NCBI GenBank assembly: GCA_036350795.1
Contig: JAZBNV010000138.1
Location: forward strand, 1 to 64,000
DNA length: 64,000 bases
Origin: JAUVKT01 sp036350795
Lineage (GTDB): Bacteria; Bacteroidota; Bacteroidia; Bacteroidales; VadinHA17
Direction of reading: 5' to 3'
Translations under genes and position numbers: made by a program
The notes under the pieces: generated by a model
Seen by the model: the letters and a program-made list of their open reading frames with translations, nothing else
Databases searched by the model: none
Told to the model about the DNA's origin: nothing
In this document: positions 51,901 through 60,535 of the stretch, one piece after another
How positions within the stretch are numbered: position 1 is the first letter of the stretch
Layout: each line of letters begins with the position of its first letter

Positions 51901-53436
51901 TAGCTTTTGCTTTATAGTAACCTCGTCGTTTACCCGGTCGAAATAGAGGAAACCTTTGTTGGCAAGATCAATACACAGCCCGGTGGTAAACTCAGGTGAT
52001 TGCTGCATCCATCTTGCAAACTCATCAATGGGGAAAGTTTCAGAGTACCAGTATTCGGAGAACTTACTGACCCTGTACAGGGGGTGATAGTCATCAAGTC
52101 CCATAAGCCTTTGAAACTCATTCTCATTGAAGTATGAAGCCGATTCAAAATATGCCTGTCCAAGCGAGGAACCCCTGGCGCGCGAGAGGGTTATTTTTGA
52201 TTCCTGCAGTTTCCATGAAAGATATTCAAAATACATATCCATCTGGTGATAGGAACTGAAATACGGACTTCTCGAGGTTGGGAAACGCGATCTGTAGGTG
52301 TTCAATTCCCGCCCCGGTACATAGTAGGTAAATGCTATGTCAGAATGGTAAATTGAGTCCTGCCCGATATAGAGAGAGAAAACGGTTGATTGCGAGCGGA
52401 TTGTTTCCTTGTTGAAAATAAAGCTGGCTGAATTTAAACGTACATATAGCGTATCATTCCGGAACATCTCAAGCGAGGCAGGGGTAAACTCGTTCCCGGT
52501 GCCCCTTACTGATGCACCCTCAAATGCCAGCCCGCCTTCAAAATCAATGTTTTCATATATATCCTTAATTTCAAAAGTATTCTGATAGGTTTCAAAACGT
52601 GGATAGGTCGCACTTTCAGGGACAGGGATGCTGATTACCCTGTCATTCAGTATTCCGGGTACGGGTTTATCAAAATATGTACTATTGGTAAACAGTACGG
52701 AGTCGGCAGTAAAAAACGATTCTGTAGTGTTTAAAACATACTGCCCAAGAGATGCAAACACGGAGTTGCGTTCATATCCTGCTTTTTCCCAGGTAACCTT
52801 TCCTCTCTTGCCTCTCCACTGCCTGAGCACTGGAATATATTCTCCTTCAGTTTCGTAAATATAGGTAGAATCGTGCGCGGTAAAGCAAAAAATATCAGTT
52901 TCCGGTATAATAATTCTGAAAACAGTATCATTGGAGAATGAGAACCTGTTGCTGTTTATTTTCCATGTAGCTGCCCTGGAACTGTAAAGAAGGCTGTCGC
53001 TTATCAGCATTCCGGTGGAAGAAACAAAGGAACTTATAAGGCTGATCTGGGATCCTGGCCGGGAAACAAAATTATCAAGTCCTGTTAACCATTCTTCAAG
53101 GAGCTCGCTGTCAATATCATAATTTATAAAATTCATAACGGTAGTAATAAAACTTTCGAAATGAGGCACAGCCCTCATGCGTTTTACTACCATGTTATTT
53201 GAAATTGCCAATACTTTTTGCCTGCTTTCGGGCGACAGCAGGGTACTGTCCCAGACAGCTATAAAACTGTTCAGAAGTGCCGTCTGGTTTTCATTCAGGT
53301 TTGGTCCCATAAAGTCACGCAATTCATTGGGAAAAGCATCACTCTCTCCCGAGAATTTTTGTCCGGCTTGTGGGTAAACGCTTACCAGTAAGCTGTTTGC
53401 ACTTATAAGTACTAATAGAATAAGACCTTTTTTCAT
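48931..53436 (-). CDS. 1501-residue exported protein of unknown function
   Basis: The start is set at ATG 53436, giving MKKGLILLVLISANSLLVSVYP, a clear signal peptide. A frame opening further upstream (53562) would overlap prmA. The mature protein is beta-strand-rich throughout, with an early helical part (30-200) and later pieces such as GLKGHGRLDHL and GLSGNGNLSFTDS that repeat a pattern like those of AsmA- or OstA-like envelope proteins. No catalytic motif is seen and the C-terminus (YWVLMALSGNNNFNTIL region) has no sorting signal I can identify. It is the last gene of the tmk operon, 10 bases after prmA. The function is unknown; it probably lies in the periplasm or outer membrane. Confidence 0.8.
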   Translation of the reverse strand: MKKGLILLVLISANSLLVSVYPQAGQKFSGESDAFPNELRDFMGPNLNENQTALLNSFIAVWDSTLLSPESRQKVLAISNNMVVKRMRAVPHFESFITTVMNFINYDIDSELLEEWLTGLDNFVSRPGSQISLISSFVSSTGMLISDSLLYSSRAATWKINSNRFSFSNDTVFRIIIPETDIFCFTAHDSTYIYETEGEYIPVLRQWRGKRGKVTWEKAGYERNSVFASLGQYVLNTTESFFTADSVLFTNSTYFDKPVPGILNDRVISIPVPESATYPRFETYQNTFEIKDIYENIDFEGGLAFEGASVRGTGNEFTPASLEMFRNDTLYVRLNSASFIFNKETIRSQSTVFSLYIGQDSIYHSDIAFTYYVPGRELNTYRSRFPTSRSPYFSSYHQMDMYFEYLSWKLQESKITLSRARGSSLGQAYFESASYFNENEFQRLMGLDDYHPLYRVSKFSEYWYSETFPIDEFARWMQQSPEFTTGLCIDLANKGFLYFDRVNDEVTIKQKLYDYIDSYAKRKDYDVVSILSETESPLDNAVLDMRNYKMRINGIPGIFLSDSQNVAIYPYDRSIILEKNRSFEFNGVVQAGMITIYGNDFRFSYDTFKIKMPRVDSIALQVYTDERDEMGGLLAKNVEDLIQMTNAELLIDDPANKSGLKSLKQYPIFTAISDSYIFYDRIPGLEGVYPQSDFYFRLDPFVFENTDRLHETDLDLKGEFTAGNILPTLPQTLSLQNDKSLGFSYTTEDEGLDIYEGQARMFNEINMSNSGLKGHGRLDHLTASILSPEINMFPDSLISEAETFTIAASTLFPELSSENAMIRWYPEKDEWHAEIRDDGKFSIFDNGSELDGTVLLTSGGLSGNGNLSFTDSRLISSNILFTSSTLRADTATYNLKSVSGDGFAFIAEDANTYVDFEGQLSRFSLNSDSSVVKFPEINYICTMTDFEYDMNGKVLSMVQKGRESSTLMDGEQLLKQDMENLEKPTFFSTHMVNDTLTFSATRGRYLLNEEKVIAEDVNYIKVADALIQPDSGILRINKGAKFDKLNESLIAINNRHLIHTARVDIINTRRYEASGIYDYIDEENSVQPIKFTEIVVDSLRSKGSGYIPQTQNFKLSPYFTFLGDVHLSSEKEHLNFLGSAGIIHDCDYIGSAPMKFNADIDPLNIMIPVSDKARDINANLITVGTYITVDSTHIYSAFLSPSKSWSDIALVGAQGWLVYDKASGIYKVSSREKLANPVLPGPLVSFNKAVCDVYSEGSIDLGLDYGLLDISAAGNVMHITDSGLVNIKLILALDFHFSEPALGVMKDEIRYMAGLEGVDLSTDTYDMAMKNLIGADAASRLQEDMNLFGMARNLPADFKPELILNDLNLVWNDEYLAYRSEGKIGIGFIGTQALNVKVDGYVELQKRRSGDILDIYLKADNSTWYWFSYTRGVLMALSGNNNFNTILRDEKLNDRKHPDNSVRLPYTYMVGVQDRLENFLRRMERGTEDSDTGQDNIDFNQ

Positions 53437-53446
53437 GCTGATCATT

Positions 53447-54283
53447 TTAAGCTGTGAATAGCCCGCTTGCCCATTTGTCCCTTGTATTGCTTTTAATGAA
53501 CCTGAATCCTGCTTTTTCAGCTCCTGCAATGATGGGCTTAATGTCATCCTCAAAAAATCCACTCACAATTAATATGCCACCGTCTTTGCATAGTTGCCTG
53601 TAATGCTCCATCTCTTCGAGCAGTATGTTTCTTGTAATATTTGCCAGTACGATGTCGAATTCCTGCCCGTGAATATCTTTAACAGTACCGTGCACCAGGC
53701 TGCAGTTAGTAACTTTATTAATCTCAATATTTTCGGTCGAATTATTATAGGCCCATTCGTCAATATCAATGCCTGTAACCTTTTTACATTCCATCCTGGA
53801 GGCAAGTATTGCAAGTACACCTGTTCCGGATCCTACATCAAGTACATCTTTTCCTGAGAAGTCCAGATCTTTCATCTGATTAATCATCAGCCATGTTGTA
53901 GAGTGGTGTCCGGTTCCAAACGACATTTTAGGCTCTATAATTATCTCGTGCCGGTGTTCGGCAGAAGGTTTATGGTAAGGCGACCTCAGGTAACAGAATT
54001 TTTCGACTTCAACCGGTTCGAAGTTGCTTTCCCACTCCTTATTCCAGTTCTTTTCTTCTATTTCCCTGCTTGATATATGCACCTCTCCAAACTCTTTTGA
54101 AGTCCTGACCGTAAGACTTTCAAGCAATCCAGGTTTGAAATCCCGTAATGGAATATAAGCCAGTAAGCCACTCTCATCTTCGAGGAAAGACTCATAGCCA
54201 ATTTCATTTAACTCAGCTATGCAAATATCTTTTCCTGTTTCCCGGTTCAGGGGTATTACGATATTTAATTCCAGGTATTTCAA
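53447..54283 (-). CDS. prmA: ribosomal protein L11 methyltransferase
   Basis: The 278-residue protein has an N-terminal substrate-recognition domain and a class I methyltransferase domain with DVGSGTGVLAILA near 145-157, the GTGHHSTTW segment before it and LANITRNILLEE with the PrmA NIxxxxL motif. It trimethylates ribosomal protein L11 using S-adenosylmethionine. It is 9 bases after tpiA and 10 before the giant gene. Confidence 0.95.
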   Translation of the reverse strand: MKYLELNIVIPLNRETGKDICIAELNEIGYESFLEDESGLLAYIPLRDFKPGLLESLTVRTSKEFGEVHISSREIEEKNWNKEWESNFEPVEVEKFCYLRSPYHKPSAEHRHEIIIEPKMSFGTGHHSTTWLMINQMKDLDFSGKDVLDVGSGTGVLAILASRMECKKVTGIDIDEWAYNNSTENIEINKVTNCSLVHGTVKDIHGQEFDIVLANITRNILLEEMEHYRQLCKDGGILIVSGFFEDDIKPIIAGAEKAGFRFIKSNTRDKWASGLFTA

Positions 54284-54292
54284 AATGTCTGA

Positions 54293-55051
54293 TCAGTATG
54301 ATTTAATTATCGAGATAAAATCATCGGCTTTCAGCGAAGCTCCACCTATAAGTCCGCCATCAACATCTTTCATCGAGAATAATTCTGCAGCATTTCCGGC
54401 ATTGCAGCTTCCGCCGTATAGTATTGTTGTGTTATCTGCAAGCTGCTTATCGTAGTTTGCAGCAATAAGACTGCGGATATAAGCATGCATTTCCTGTGCC
54501 TGGTCCGAGCTGGCAGTAACTCCGGTGCCTATTGCCCATACCGGTTCGTAAGCTATAATCACATCTGAAAAGTCTTTTACATCCAGATCGAATATACCAT
54601 TTTCGAGTTGATCTTTTACCACGTCGAAATGCTTTGCTGACTGGCGTTGTTCGAGCGACTCACCGATGCAGAATATTACTTTGAGTTCCTTACCAAGAGC
54701 ACTCTTTACCTTGGCATTAAGAAGCTCATTGTTTTCCTTAAAGTATGCCCTTCTTTCACTATGGCCAATAATAACATATGCAGCTCCGGCCGACTTAATC
54801 ATTGCGGCAGAAATCTCACCAGTATATGCACCTGATTCCTTATCAGAACAGTTTTGGGCACCTGTATGCAGCAGGGTCTTATCAATTAGCTGTGTCAGGG
54901 GATAAATATGAGTGAAAGGAGTGCAAATAATTACATCAACATCAGGGGGTTTATTATCAGACAGTTTGGTATTCAGTGATTTAGCAAGGTCAATCCCTTC
55001 TTCCAGTGTTAGGTTCATTTTCCAGTTTCCGGCAACAATTTTCTTTCTCAT
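54293..55051 (-). CDS. tpiA: triosephosphate isomerase
   Basis: The 252-residue TIM barrel has K11 in AGNWKMN, H97 in IIGHSERR, the catalytic E169 in AYEPVWAIGTG and the loop GGSCNAGNAAEL and GGLIGGASL. It interconverts dihydroxyacetone phosphate and glyceraldehyde 3-phosphate in glycolysis. It follows the DoxX-like gene by 4 bases in the tmk operon. Confidence 0.97.
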   Translation of the reverse strand: MRKKIVAGNWKMNLTLEEGIDLAKSLNTKLSDNKPPDVDVIICTPFTHIYPLTQLIDKTLLHTGAQNCSDKESGAYTGEISAAMIKSAGAAYVIIGHSERRAYFKENNELLNAKVKSALGKELKVIFCIGESLEQRQSAKHFDVVKDQLENGIFDLDVKDFSDVIIAYEPVWAIGTGVTASSDQAQEMHAYIRSLIAANYDKQLADNTTILYGGSCNAGNAAELFSMKDVDGGLIGGASLKADDFISIIKSY

Positions 55052-55055
55052 AGTC

Positions 55056-56267
55056 CTAGTTTTTCAGTTTTTTTACCAGCAAATACAGGCACAGGGAAAT
55101 CAGACTTGCCATGCCTATGGCCAGTAAGAGTTTTATATATATGTTAAGGTGCTTTTTAGAAGCATATTGTTCAATGTTTACGATTATTTCCTCTGGTCCG
55201 GGGAAGGATCTGTAGCTCCATTTTTTCAGTACCCTGCCCTCGCTGAGTAGCAGGAAACCGGGATTTGACCTGATTATTGTCTTAATCATAGTCTCATCAC
55301 CGGAAAGGCCCAGAGTACCACCGCCCGCCAGCAGCATTTCGTCAATCGAGGATGAGCTCAGAAGGTAGCTCGAGAAACCCTGGTTAAACAGCTCGTTACA
55401 GGTTTTTATTCCATTTTCCAGTTCTTCTGCCGGTGCATCTTCAAGCGACTTGCTTATAAGCATGATAGTGTAGCCAGGGTCGCTCAGTATCATGTCTGTG
55501 AGGTCGAAGCCTTCCTTAGTAATAAGAATGAAGTCATGAATAGGTGGCTCATATCCCTTGCTTATAAGAGTACTTTTCTGGTCTACAAAGGTCCAGTCAG
55601 GATCGTCAGGATAATTCTCGATTGTAAATTCCTTCCGGATTCCATCTTTCTCATATATCAGCACTGTCTCATATTCGTCTATCGGCGCCCCTTCGGGAAT
55701 TGTCATATTCTCCTTTATATTTTCACCCTCCGCATAAGGCCTGAAGTCTATAAGCGGCAGGTACTTAAGATTAATAAGTGAGAATAGTATAAAGAGAAAG
55801 GAAAGAGTAATAAGCACCAGGCTCTCATGCAATGCTTTCCCGGGCGATCTGAACCTCTTGCGGTAAATAAACACGGGCACAACCAGGGCAGTAATAAGAA
55901 CATTCTTATAAAATGTCTGCCAGTTGCTCAGGTGGATCGCATCTCCAAAACATCCGCAATCTGAGACGGGATTATTTATTGCCAGGACCAGCGTCAGTGG
56001 TGTAAACCCTGCCATAAACACTAATAAAGCCCATGCAGCTTCCTTTATACGAATACCACTCAGGGCTGCAACACCAATAATAAATTCTGCCGTGCTCAGC
56101 ACAATCCCCATTACCAGTGCCAGGTTGTTGATAGAATCCAGTCCGAAGGCTGTAAAGTAATCTATAAATTTATACATTGAGCCTTCAGGATCAACTCCCT
56201 TGGATAAGCCTGAAAAGATAAATACTATTCCTGCTATTATTCTGCCGATATGCGCTATCTGTTTCAT
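55056..56267 (-). CDS. BT_3928-type DoxX/MauE-like membrane protein
   Basis: The 403-residue protein opens with IGRIIAGIVFIFSGLSKGVDP and has four membrane helices up to about residue 150 with the motif NPVSDCGCFGDA, typical of DoxX/MauE proteins. A non-membrane domain (150-370) and a final helix (about 380-400) follow. The Bacteroidota form is annotated as the BT_3928 family. CGC cysteines hint at thiol chemistry. Its ATG shares a base with the tmk stop (TAATG). Confidence 0.85.
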   Translation of the reverse strand: MKQIAHIGRIIAGIVFIFSGLSKGVDPEGSMYKFIDYFTAFGLDSINNLALVMGIVLSTAEFIIGVAALSGIRIKEAAWALLVFMAGFTPLTLVLAINNPVSDCGCFGDAIHLSNWQTFYKNVLITALVVPVFIYRKRFRSPGKALHESLVLITLSFLFILFSLINLKYLPLIDFRPYAEGENIKENMTIPEGAPIDEYETVLIYEKDGIRKEFTIENYPDDPDWTFVDQKSTLISKGYEPPIHDFILITKEGFDLTDMILSDPGYTIMLISKSLEDAPAEELENGIKTCNELFNQGFSSYLLSSSSIDEMLLAGGGTLGLSGDETMIKTIIRSNPGFLLLSEGRVLKKWSYRSFPGPEEIIVNIEQYASKKHLNIYIKLLLAIGMASLISLCLYLLVKKLKN

Positions 56268-56953
56268 TAGATTATTCCTTTTTTGACCAGTAAATCAAGT
56301 GTCTTGTCAAATATCTGTTCAGCCGTCAGCATAGCTCCATTTTCTGCCGCACAGTCTAATATCTGAAGACTGACATCGCTCTTTGCTGTTTCAAGGTATA
56401 CTTCTCTTACGCTGCGTTGAAAATCAAGTGAATCTTCGTGAATATCAGTGTTCCCCTTAAGATAAATCCTGTCGCTACCTGATCTGCTTTCAATAAGTTT
56501 TTCGCTTGTAAAGGCAAAGGGCACATCAAGAAAGATATTTATTGCCGCCTGCGGGATTGCAAAATGCCTGAACTCAAGGTCAAGTATCCAGTCTCTCAGC
56601 CCTGATCTTTCTGCATGGTCTGAAATTTTTGCACACTGGTATGCGATATTGGAATACACATACCTGTCAAGAATAACATACTTTCCTTTTTTAAGCCATT
56701 CTTTTATCATTTCAGAAGCATCTTTCCTGTCGCCGGCATATAACATTGCAACCAGGTATGGATCAACCTCGTCCAGCCTGCCGAACTCACCCCTCAGGAA
56801 CCTCGAAACCAGTTCTCCGAAATAAGGTGCGTCAGTCCTCGGGAAGTGAAGGTATTCACTCTCAATCCCTTTTTCCTCAAAGTAACTCTTAAGCAACTTT
56901 ATCTGTGTACTCTTGCCAGCCCCGTCAAGTCCTTCAATAACAATAAGATTCAT
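56267..56953 (-). CDS. tmk: thymidylate kinase
   Basis: The 228-residue P-loop kinase has the loop EGLDGAGKST (residues 7-16), the DRYVYSN segment near 95 and a lid with SRSGSDR. It phosphorylates dTMP to dTDP. It is first in the operon tmk, DoxX-like, tpiA, prmA and the giant exported gene. A TATATTTG box lies at 56984-56991 upstream. Confidence 0.94.
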   Translation of the reverse strand: MNLIVIEGLDGAGKSTQIKLLKSYFEEKGIESEYLHFPRTDAPYFGELVSRFLRGEFGRLDEVDPYLVAMLYAGDRKDASEMIKEWLKKGKYVILDRYVYSNIAYQCAKISDHAERSGLRDWILDLEFRHFAIPQAAINIFLDVPFAFTSEKLIESRSGSDRIYLKGNTDIHEDSLDFQRSVREVYLETAKSDVSLQILDCAAENGAMLTAEQIFDKTLDLLVKKGII

Positions 56954-56983
56954 TGGATATTCCTGTCACATAAACAATAAGCA

Positions 56984-56991
56984 CAAATATA
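56984..56991 (-). promoter_or_regulatory. candidate -7 box of the tmk operon
   Basis: TATATTTG on the minus strand, 30 bases before the tmk start codon. No exact TTTG partner is seen. Confidence 0.4.
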
Positions 56992-57103
56992 ACAAGTATG
57001 CTCCATAAAAATGAGGGCAGTTATTAAAAGAATAAATTAGATATCAACATCATCCGGTGCAGCACTCAAATGCTCAGCTGATATTATGGTAGAAAAAATT
57101 TAC

Positions 57104-57111
57104 TAAGTTTG
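57104..57111 (+). promoter_or_regulatory. candidate -7 box directly before folP
   Basis: TAAGTTTG ends 8 bases before the ATG at 57120. If used, transcription would start within 1-3 bases of the start codon, giving a leaderless or near-leaderless message. No -33 match is seen. Confidence 0.35.
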
Positions 57112-57119
57112 TTCTGCCT

Positions 57120-57962
57120 ATGACTCGAAAATTCATAAACATTAAAGGCTCCCTGCTGGATCTTTCCACTCCAAAGGTGATGGGGATTATTAATGCTACT
57201 CCTGATTCATTCTACGAAGGGAGCAGGGTGAGCACGCTTGATGAGATCAGGAAACAGGTCGATAAAATGGTTGAAGAGGGTGTCGATATACTGGATGTGG
57301 GTGGATATTCATCGAGACCCGGTGCAGAAGGGCCTGACCAGGATAAGGAAATACAGAGGGTAAGCAAAGCCCTGGAGCTAATTCGTAAAAGATATCCGGA
57401 TCTGCCCCTGTCAGTTGATACTTTCAGATCAGAGGTTGCCAGGATTGGTATTGAATATTATGACGCAGATATTGTAAATGATGTGTCGGGAGGTGAATTC
57501 GATAAGAAAATGTACGGTCTTGTTGCCTCTAAAGGGGTAGCTTATATATTGATGCATATGAAAGGAAGACCTGAGACCATGCAGGATAAGCCCCGGTATA
57601 ATGATGTTATGGATGAAATTACTTACTGGCTCAGCGTCAGGGTTAAGCGTCTTATAAAGGAAGGACTTAAAGATATTATTATCGACCCTGGCTTTGGTTT
57701 TGGTAAGACCCTGGAGCATAATTATACTATACTGAAGAACCTGGACAGGTTTCAGTTGCTTGGTTTACCGGTACTTGCAGGCTTATCGCGAAAATCGATG
57801 ATATGGAAAAAACTTTCGATAAGTCCGTCTGAAGCACTGAATGGCACCAGTATATTAAATACAATTGCCCTGCAGAAGGGTGCTTCCATATTGAGAGTTC
57901 ATGATGTGAAAGAGGCTAAAGAACTGATATGTCTATTTAATGCAGTAAATACTGAAAGCTGA
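57120..57962 (+). CDS. folP: dihydropteroate synthase
   Basis: The 280-residue TIM barrel has KVMGIINATPDSFYEGSR, the pterin-site GGYSSRPGAEG, SVDTFRSEVA, NDVSGG and the phosphate-binding GLSRKSMIWKKL. It joins 4-aminobenzoate to the dihydropterin diphosphate in folate synthesis. It precedes cdaA by 70 bases, a neighbour order usual in this phylum. Confidence 0.96.
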   Translation: MTRKFINIKGSLLDLSTPKVMGIINATPDSFYEGSRVSTLDEIRKQVDKMVEEGVDILDVGGYSSRPGAEGPDQDKEIQRVSKALELIRKRYPDLPLSVDTFRSEVARIGIEYYDADIVNDVSGGEFDKKMYGLVASKGVAYILMHMKGRPETMQDKPRYNDVMDEITYWLSVRVKRLIKEGLKDIIIDPGFGFGKTLEHNYTILKNLDRFQLLGLPVLAGLSRKSMIWKKLSISPSEALNGTSILNTIALQKGASILRVHDVKEAKELICLFNAVNTES

Positions 57963-57996
57963 CAGGCATCGATGTGGGGCCTCTCAGATATTATGT

Positions 57997-58004
57997 TAAT
58001 TTTG
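57997..58004 (+). promoter_or_regulatory. candidate -7 box of cdaA
   Basis: TAATTTTG, 28 bases before the cdaA start. It could give cdaA its own transcription apart from folP. Confidence 0.3.
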
Positions 58005-58032
58005 TACCTGTTAACTTCTTACATAAAAACAA

Positions 58033-58806
58033 ATGCCTCCTATTTCTATACTTGACATCCTGGATATTGTTCTGGTTGCCATAATACTTTACCAGTTATA
58101 CAGGCTGATAAGGGGCACGGCAGCTCTCAGCATCTTTCTTGGTATTTTTGCTGTTTACCTTTTCTGGCTCATAGTTAAGGCATTTAATATGGAATTGATA
58201 AGTTCCATTATGGGGCAGGTAATTGGTGTGGGAGTAATAGCACTGATAATAGTATTCCAGCAGGAAATAAGAAGATTCTTACTTATCCTGGGGAGCAGGT
58301 ACCTTGGCGGAGGCAGTTTCTCCTTCGAGAGATTGTTTGGTGGCAGCAGCAATGTATCTCCTGAGAAGCAAATGGCGATAGAGCAAATTGTAAGAGCTGT
58401 TGAGGAGATGGCTGAGACAAAAACAGGAGCACTGATAGTAATTGCCAGGAAAAGCACACTTGAATTATATTCAGAAGGAGGGGAGGTAATAAATTCACGA
58501 ATAAGCGCCGACCTGCTGCTGTCAATATTTTCAACTCAAAGTCCTTTGCACGACGGGGCAGTACTGATTGAAGCCGGGCGTATTTATGCAGCCAGGTGTC
58601 CGCTGCCTACAGTTAATAATCCAAGCCTGCCACCGAGGTTCGGAATGAGACACAGGGCAGCCCTTGGCATTACCGAGCTAACTGATTCTCTTGTTATTGT
58701 GGTTTCTGAAGAGCGTGGGAAAATTTCAGTTGCTGACAATACAGAAATGGTTGAGAATATAAAGCCCAAAGAATTAAGGGAAATCTTATCGCGCGAAAGA
58801 ATCTGA
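58033..58806 (+). CDS. cdaA: diadenylate cyclase CdaA
   Basis: The 257-residue protein has three N-terminal membrane helices (about 8-75), a short linker and a DAC domain with DGA (174-176) and RHRAA (206-210), both catalytic. It makes cyclic di-AMP from two ATP at the membrane, a second messenger for osmotic and cell-wall control. The YbbR-like regulator found with it in Firmicutes is not seen here. Confidence 0.95.
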   Translation: MPPISILDILDIVLVAIILYQLYRLIRGTAALSIFLGIFAVYLFWLIVKAFNMELISSIMGQVIGVGVIALIIVFQQEIRRFLLILGSRYLGGGSFSFERLFGGSSNVSPEKQMAIEQIVRAVEEMAETKTGALIVIARKSTLELYSEGGEVINSRISADLLLSIFSTQSPLHDGAVLIEAGRIYAARCPLPTVNNPSLPPRFGMRHRAALGITELTDSLVIVVSEERGKISVADNTEMVENIKPKELREILSRERI

Positions 58807-58897
58807 AAGTACCACCTGCTACTGCAGAGCCGGCCACCTAATAAGAGTCTGGCCAGAGCAAAACATAAGAGATTTACAGCTTATTTGATCCTGCGTT

Positions 58898-60115
58898 TTA
58901 GAAAATCATACTTGCATTTTCTATTATTGCAATCCTGGTATTACTCTTATTGATCATCTCCTGCATTTCATCAGGAGTAAGTGGACTGATGCCCATACTG
59001 TGGCATATTGATTTCTCAAGACTTGTATGCATATATACCCTTATTCTTCCTGTCTTTTTAAGAGTGGCAAGTGCAGTGCCACCATTGCCCGAGTAAGAGG
59101 TCTTTAGCTCCTTGATTATTTCCTTAACCGGCCTCCCGAATATCTTTGTAAAGGCATCATTTCCCGATCCGTCGCGGCATTCGGCAAGGAGAATAAGAGT
59201 GCCACCGTCTTCCACAAAGGAAGCCGCATTATGGAGTGATTTATGTGTCTGTATAAAATTAATGTCCTTTGGATATCCTCCGGCCGATGCTACCACCATT
59301 TTGAATTTTTCATCTCCACGGTACCTGTAGCTTTCGTCATAGACTTTGCAGCTATCAGTAAATTCACTGTAAGTATCATCAAACCTTATCAATGCTACTT
59401 TTCCTGCAGTATTCAGTATGCCTGAAATAATCAGTTTCCGTGGGAGCAGTTTATCAATTTCCTCGAGATCCTCTGCGACCGGGTTTCCTTTCAGGATTCC
59501 TGACTCACAGCCCGGATCGAGCATCTGCCTGTCGAAATCAATATACAGGCTGTGATTCTGATAAACAGACTCCCTGAAAGCCAGTCCGGGGAAAAGAAGC
59601 TTTCTTCCTCCTCCATAGCCGGCAAAATAGTGATGTGATATTGCGCCGAAAAGTATTATTAAATCATTTTCAAAAACATCATTCCTGATCAAAACTTCTG
59701 TTCCCCGCGATGTAATTCCCAGCGACCTGTGAGCTTCCCTGTCGTTGCAGTCGTGATGAATAAACCTGTATTTCAGGAAGGTGTCACCATAGGCTGCAAG
59801 ACTTTCACTGTCAGACTGCCTGGGATGAGTGCCGTAGGCAATGTAAAAGCATATATTATCGCTCTTTACTCCTTTTTGCTCAAGGAAAGTTGTTAGCAGT
59901 GGCAGGTAAGTTTCATATGAGCAGAGGCGGGTTTTATCTGAAACCACGATCCCTGCCCTTGATTCTTTGCTTATTTTAATCCTTGATTCGAGTCCGGACA
60001 TGAATTCTTCTGCAGAACAGCCTGATGAGGGTGGATTTACCTCCAGTTTCTTAATATTATCAGGCAGGGTAAGTGTTATTTTTTTTGATCCGTATTTAAA
60101 GAGCTGGTCAGTCAA
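58898..60115 (-). CDS. larA: LarA-type lactate racemase family protein
   Basis: The 405-residue protein starts at TTG (no ATG is in range) and has the LarA fold. The residues expected to bind the nickel pincer cofactor are present: H97 in GTHP, H162 in SHHYFAG and K172 in GGGRK, with spacings matching Lactobacillus LarA (H108, H174, K184). Such enzymes racemise lactate or other 2-hydroxy acids. Cofactor genes larB, larC and larE are not in the window. It ends a probable operon with an ankyrin-repeat gene and a small lipoprotein. Confidence 0.88.
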   Translation of the reverse strand: MTDQLFKYGSKKITLTLPDNIKKLEVNPPSSGCSAEEFMSGLESRIKISKESRAGIVVSDKTRLCSYETYLPLLTTFLEQKGVKSDNICFYIAYGTHPRQSDSESLAAYGDTFLKYRFIHHDCNDREAHRSLGITSRGTEVLIRNDVFENDLIILFGAISHHYFAGYGGGRKLLFPGLAFRESVYQNHSLYIDFDRQMLDPGCESGILKGNPVAEDLEEIDKLLPRKLIISGILNTAGKVALIRFDDTYSEFTDSCKVYDESYRYRGDEKFKMVVASAGGYPKDINFIQTHKSLHNAASFVEDGGTLILLAECRDGSGNDAFTKIFGRPVKEIIKELKTSYSGNGGTALATLKKTGRIRVYMHTSLEKSICHSMGISPLTPDEMQEMINKSNTRIAIIENASMIF

Positions 60116-60124
60116 GATAGTAGC

Positions 60125-60535
60125 TTAATGGTATTTAATTCTGGCATTGATCTCATTGTCTCTTATAAAATAGCAGGGTATCTCGCAATAGTCTTCACTA
60201 AATTTTACCCTGGGTGTGGCAGAGGAGACAGCGATATACTCTATTCCATTAAAGGTGCTTATAACTTTAACCGAATATTCCTTGTTGAGTTGAACCTGGA
60301 TCTCGACGTTGGTATTGGAGGTCAGCTCTGCAATAATTATATTGTCTTCAACCTTCCCCTGGTATACAGTTATTTCGTAAGTGGTGAATTGATTATAACC
60401 TGAGACATTAATATATAGTGTGCCTTCAACAGGTTCAGATTCAAGGCAATCGGCACAATTGTAAAAAAATATCTCTTCGCATGCGCTCTGCATAAGCAAG
60501 AGAAAAAACAACAATATTCCGCTTAGCCATTTCAT
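60125..60535 (-). CDS. small lipoprotein of unknown function
   Basis: The 136-residue protein has a hydrophobic start and lipobox QSAC (C19), then a cysteine-rich NCADCLES. The rest is beta-rich with TLYINVSGYNQFTTYEITVYQG, like a carboxypeptidase-regulatory or Ig-like fold. Its ATG immediately follows the stop of the ankyrin gene, so it is coupled to it; larA follows after 9 bases. Confidence 0.75.
   Translation of the reverse strand: MKWLSGILLFFLLLMQSACEEIFFYNCADCLESEPVEGTLYINVSGYNQFTTYEITVYQGKVEDNIIIAELTSNTNVEIQVQLNKEYSVKVISTFNGIEYIAVSSATPRVKFSEDYCEIPCYFIRDNEINARIKYH

Noticed and set aside
53437..53562. Longer version of the giant protein starting at 53562
   Set aside because: It would overlap prmA and bury the signal peptide inside the protein; ATG 53436 fits the operon spacing.
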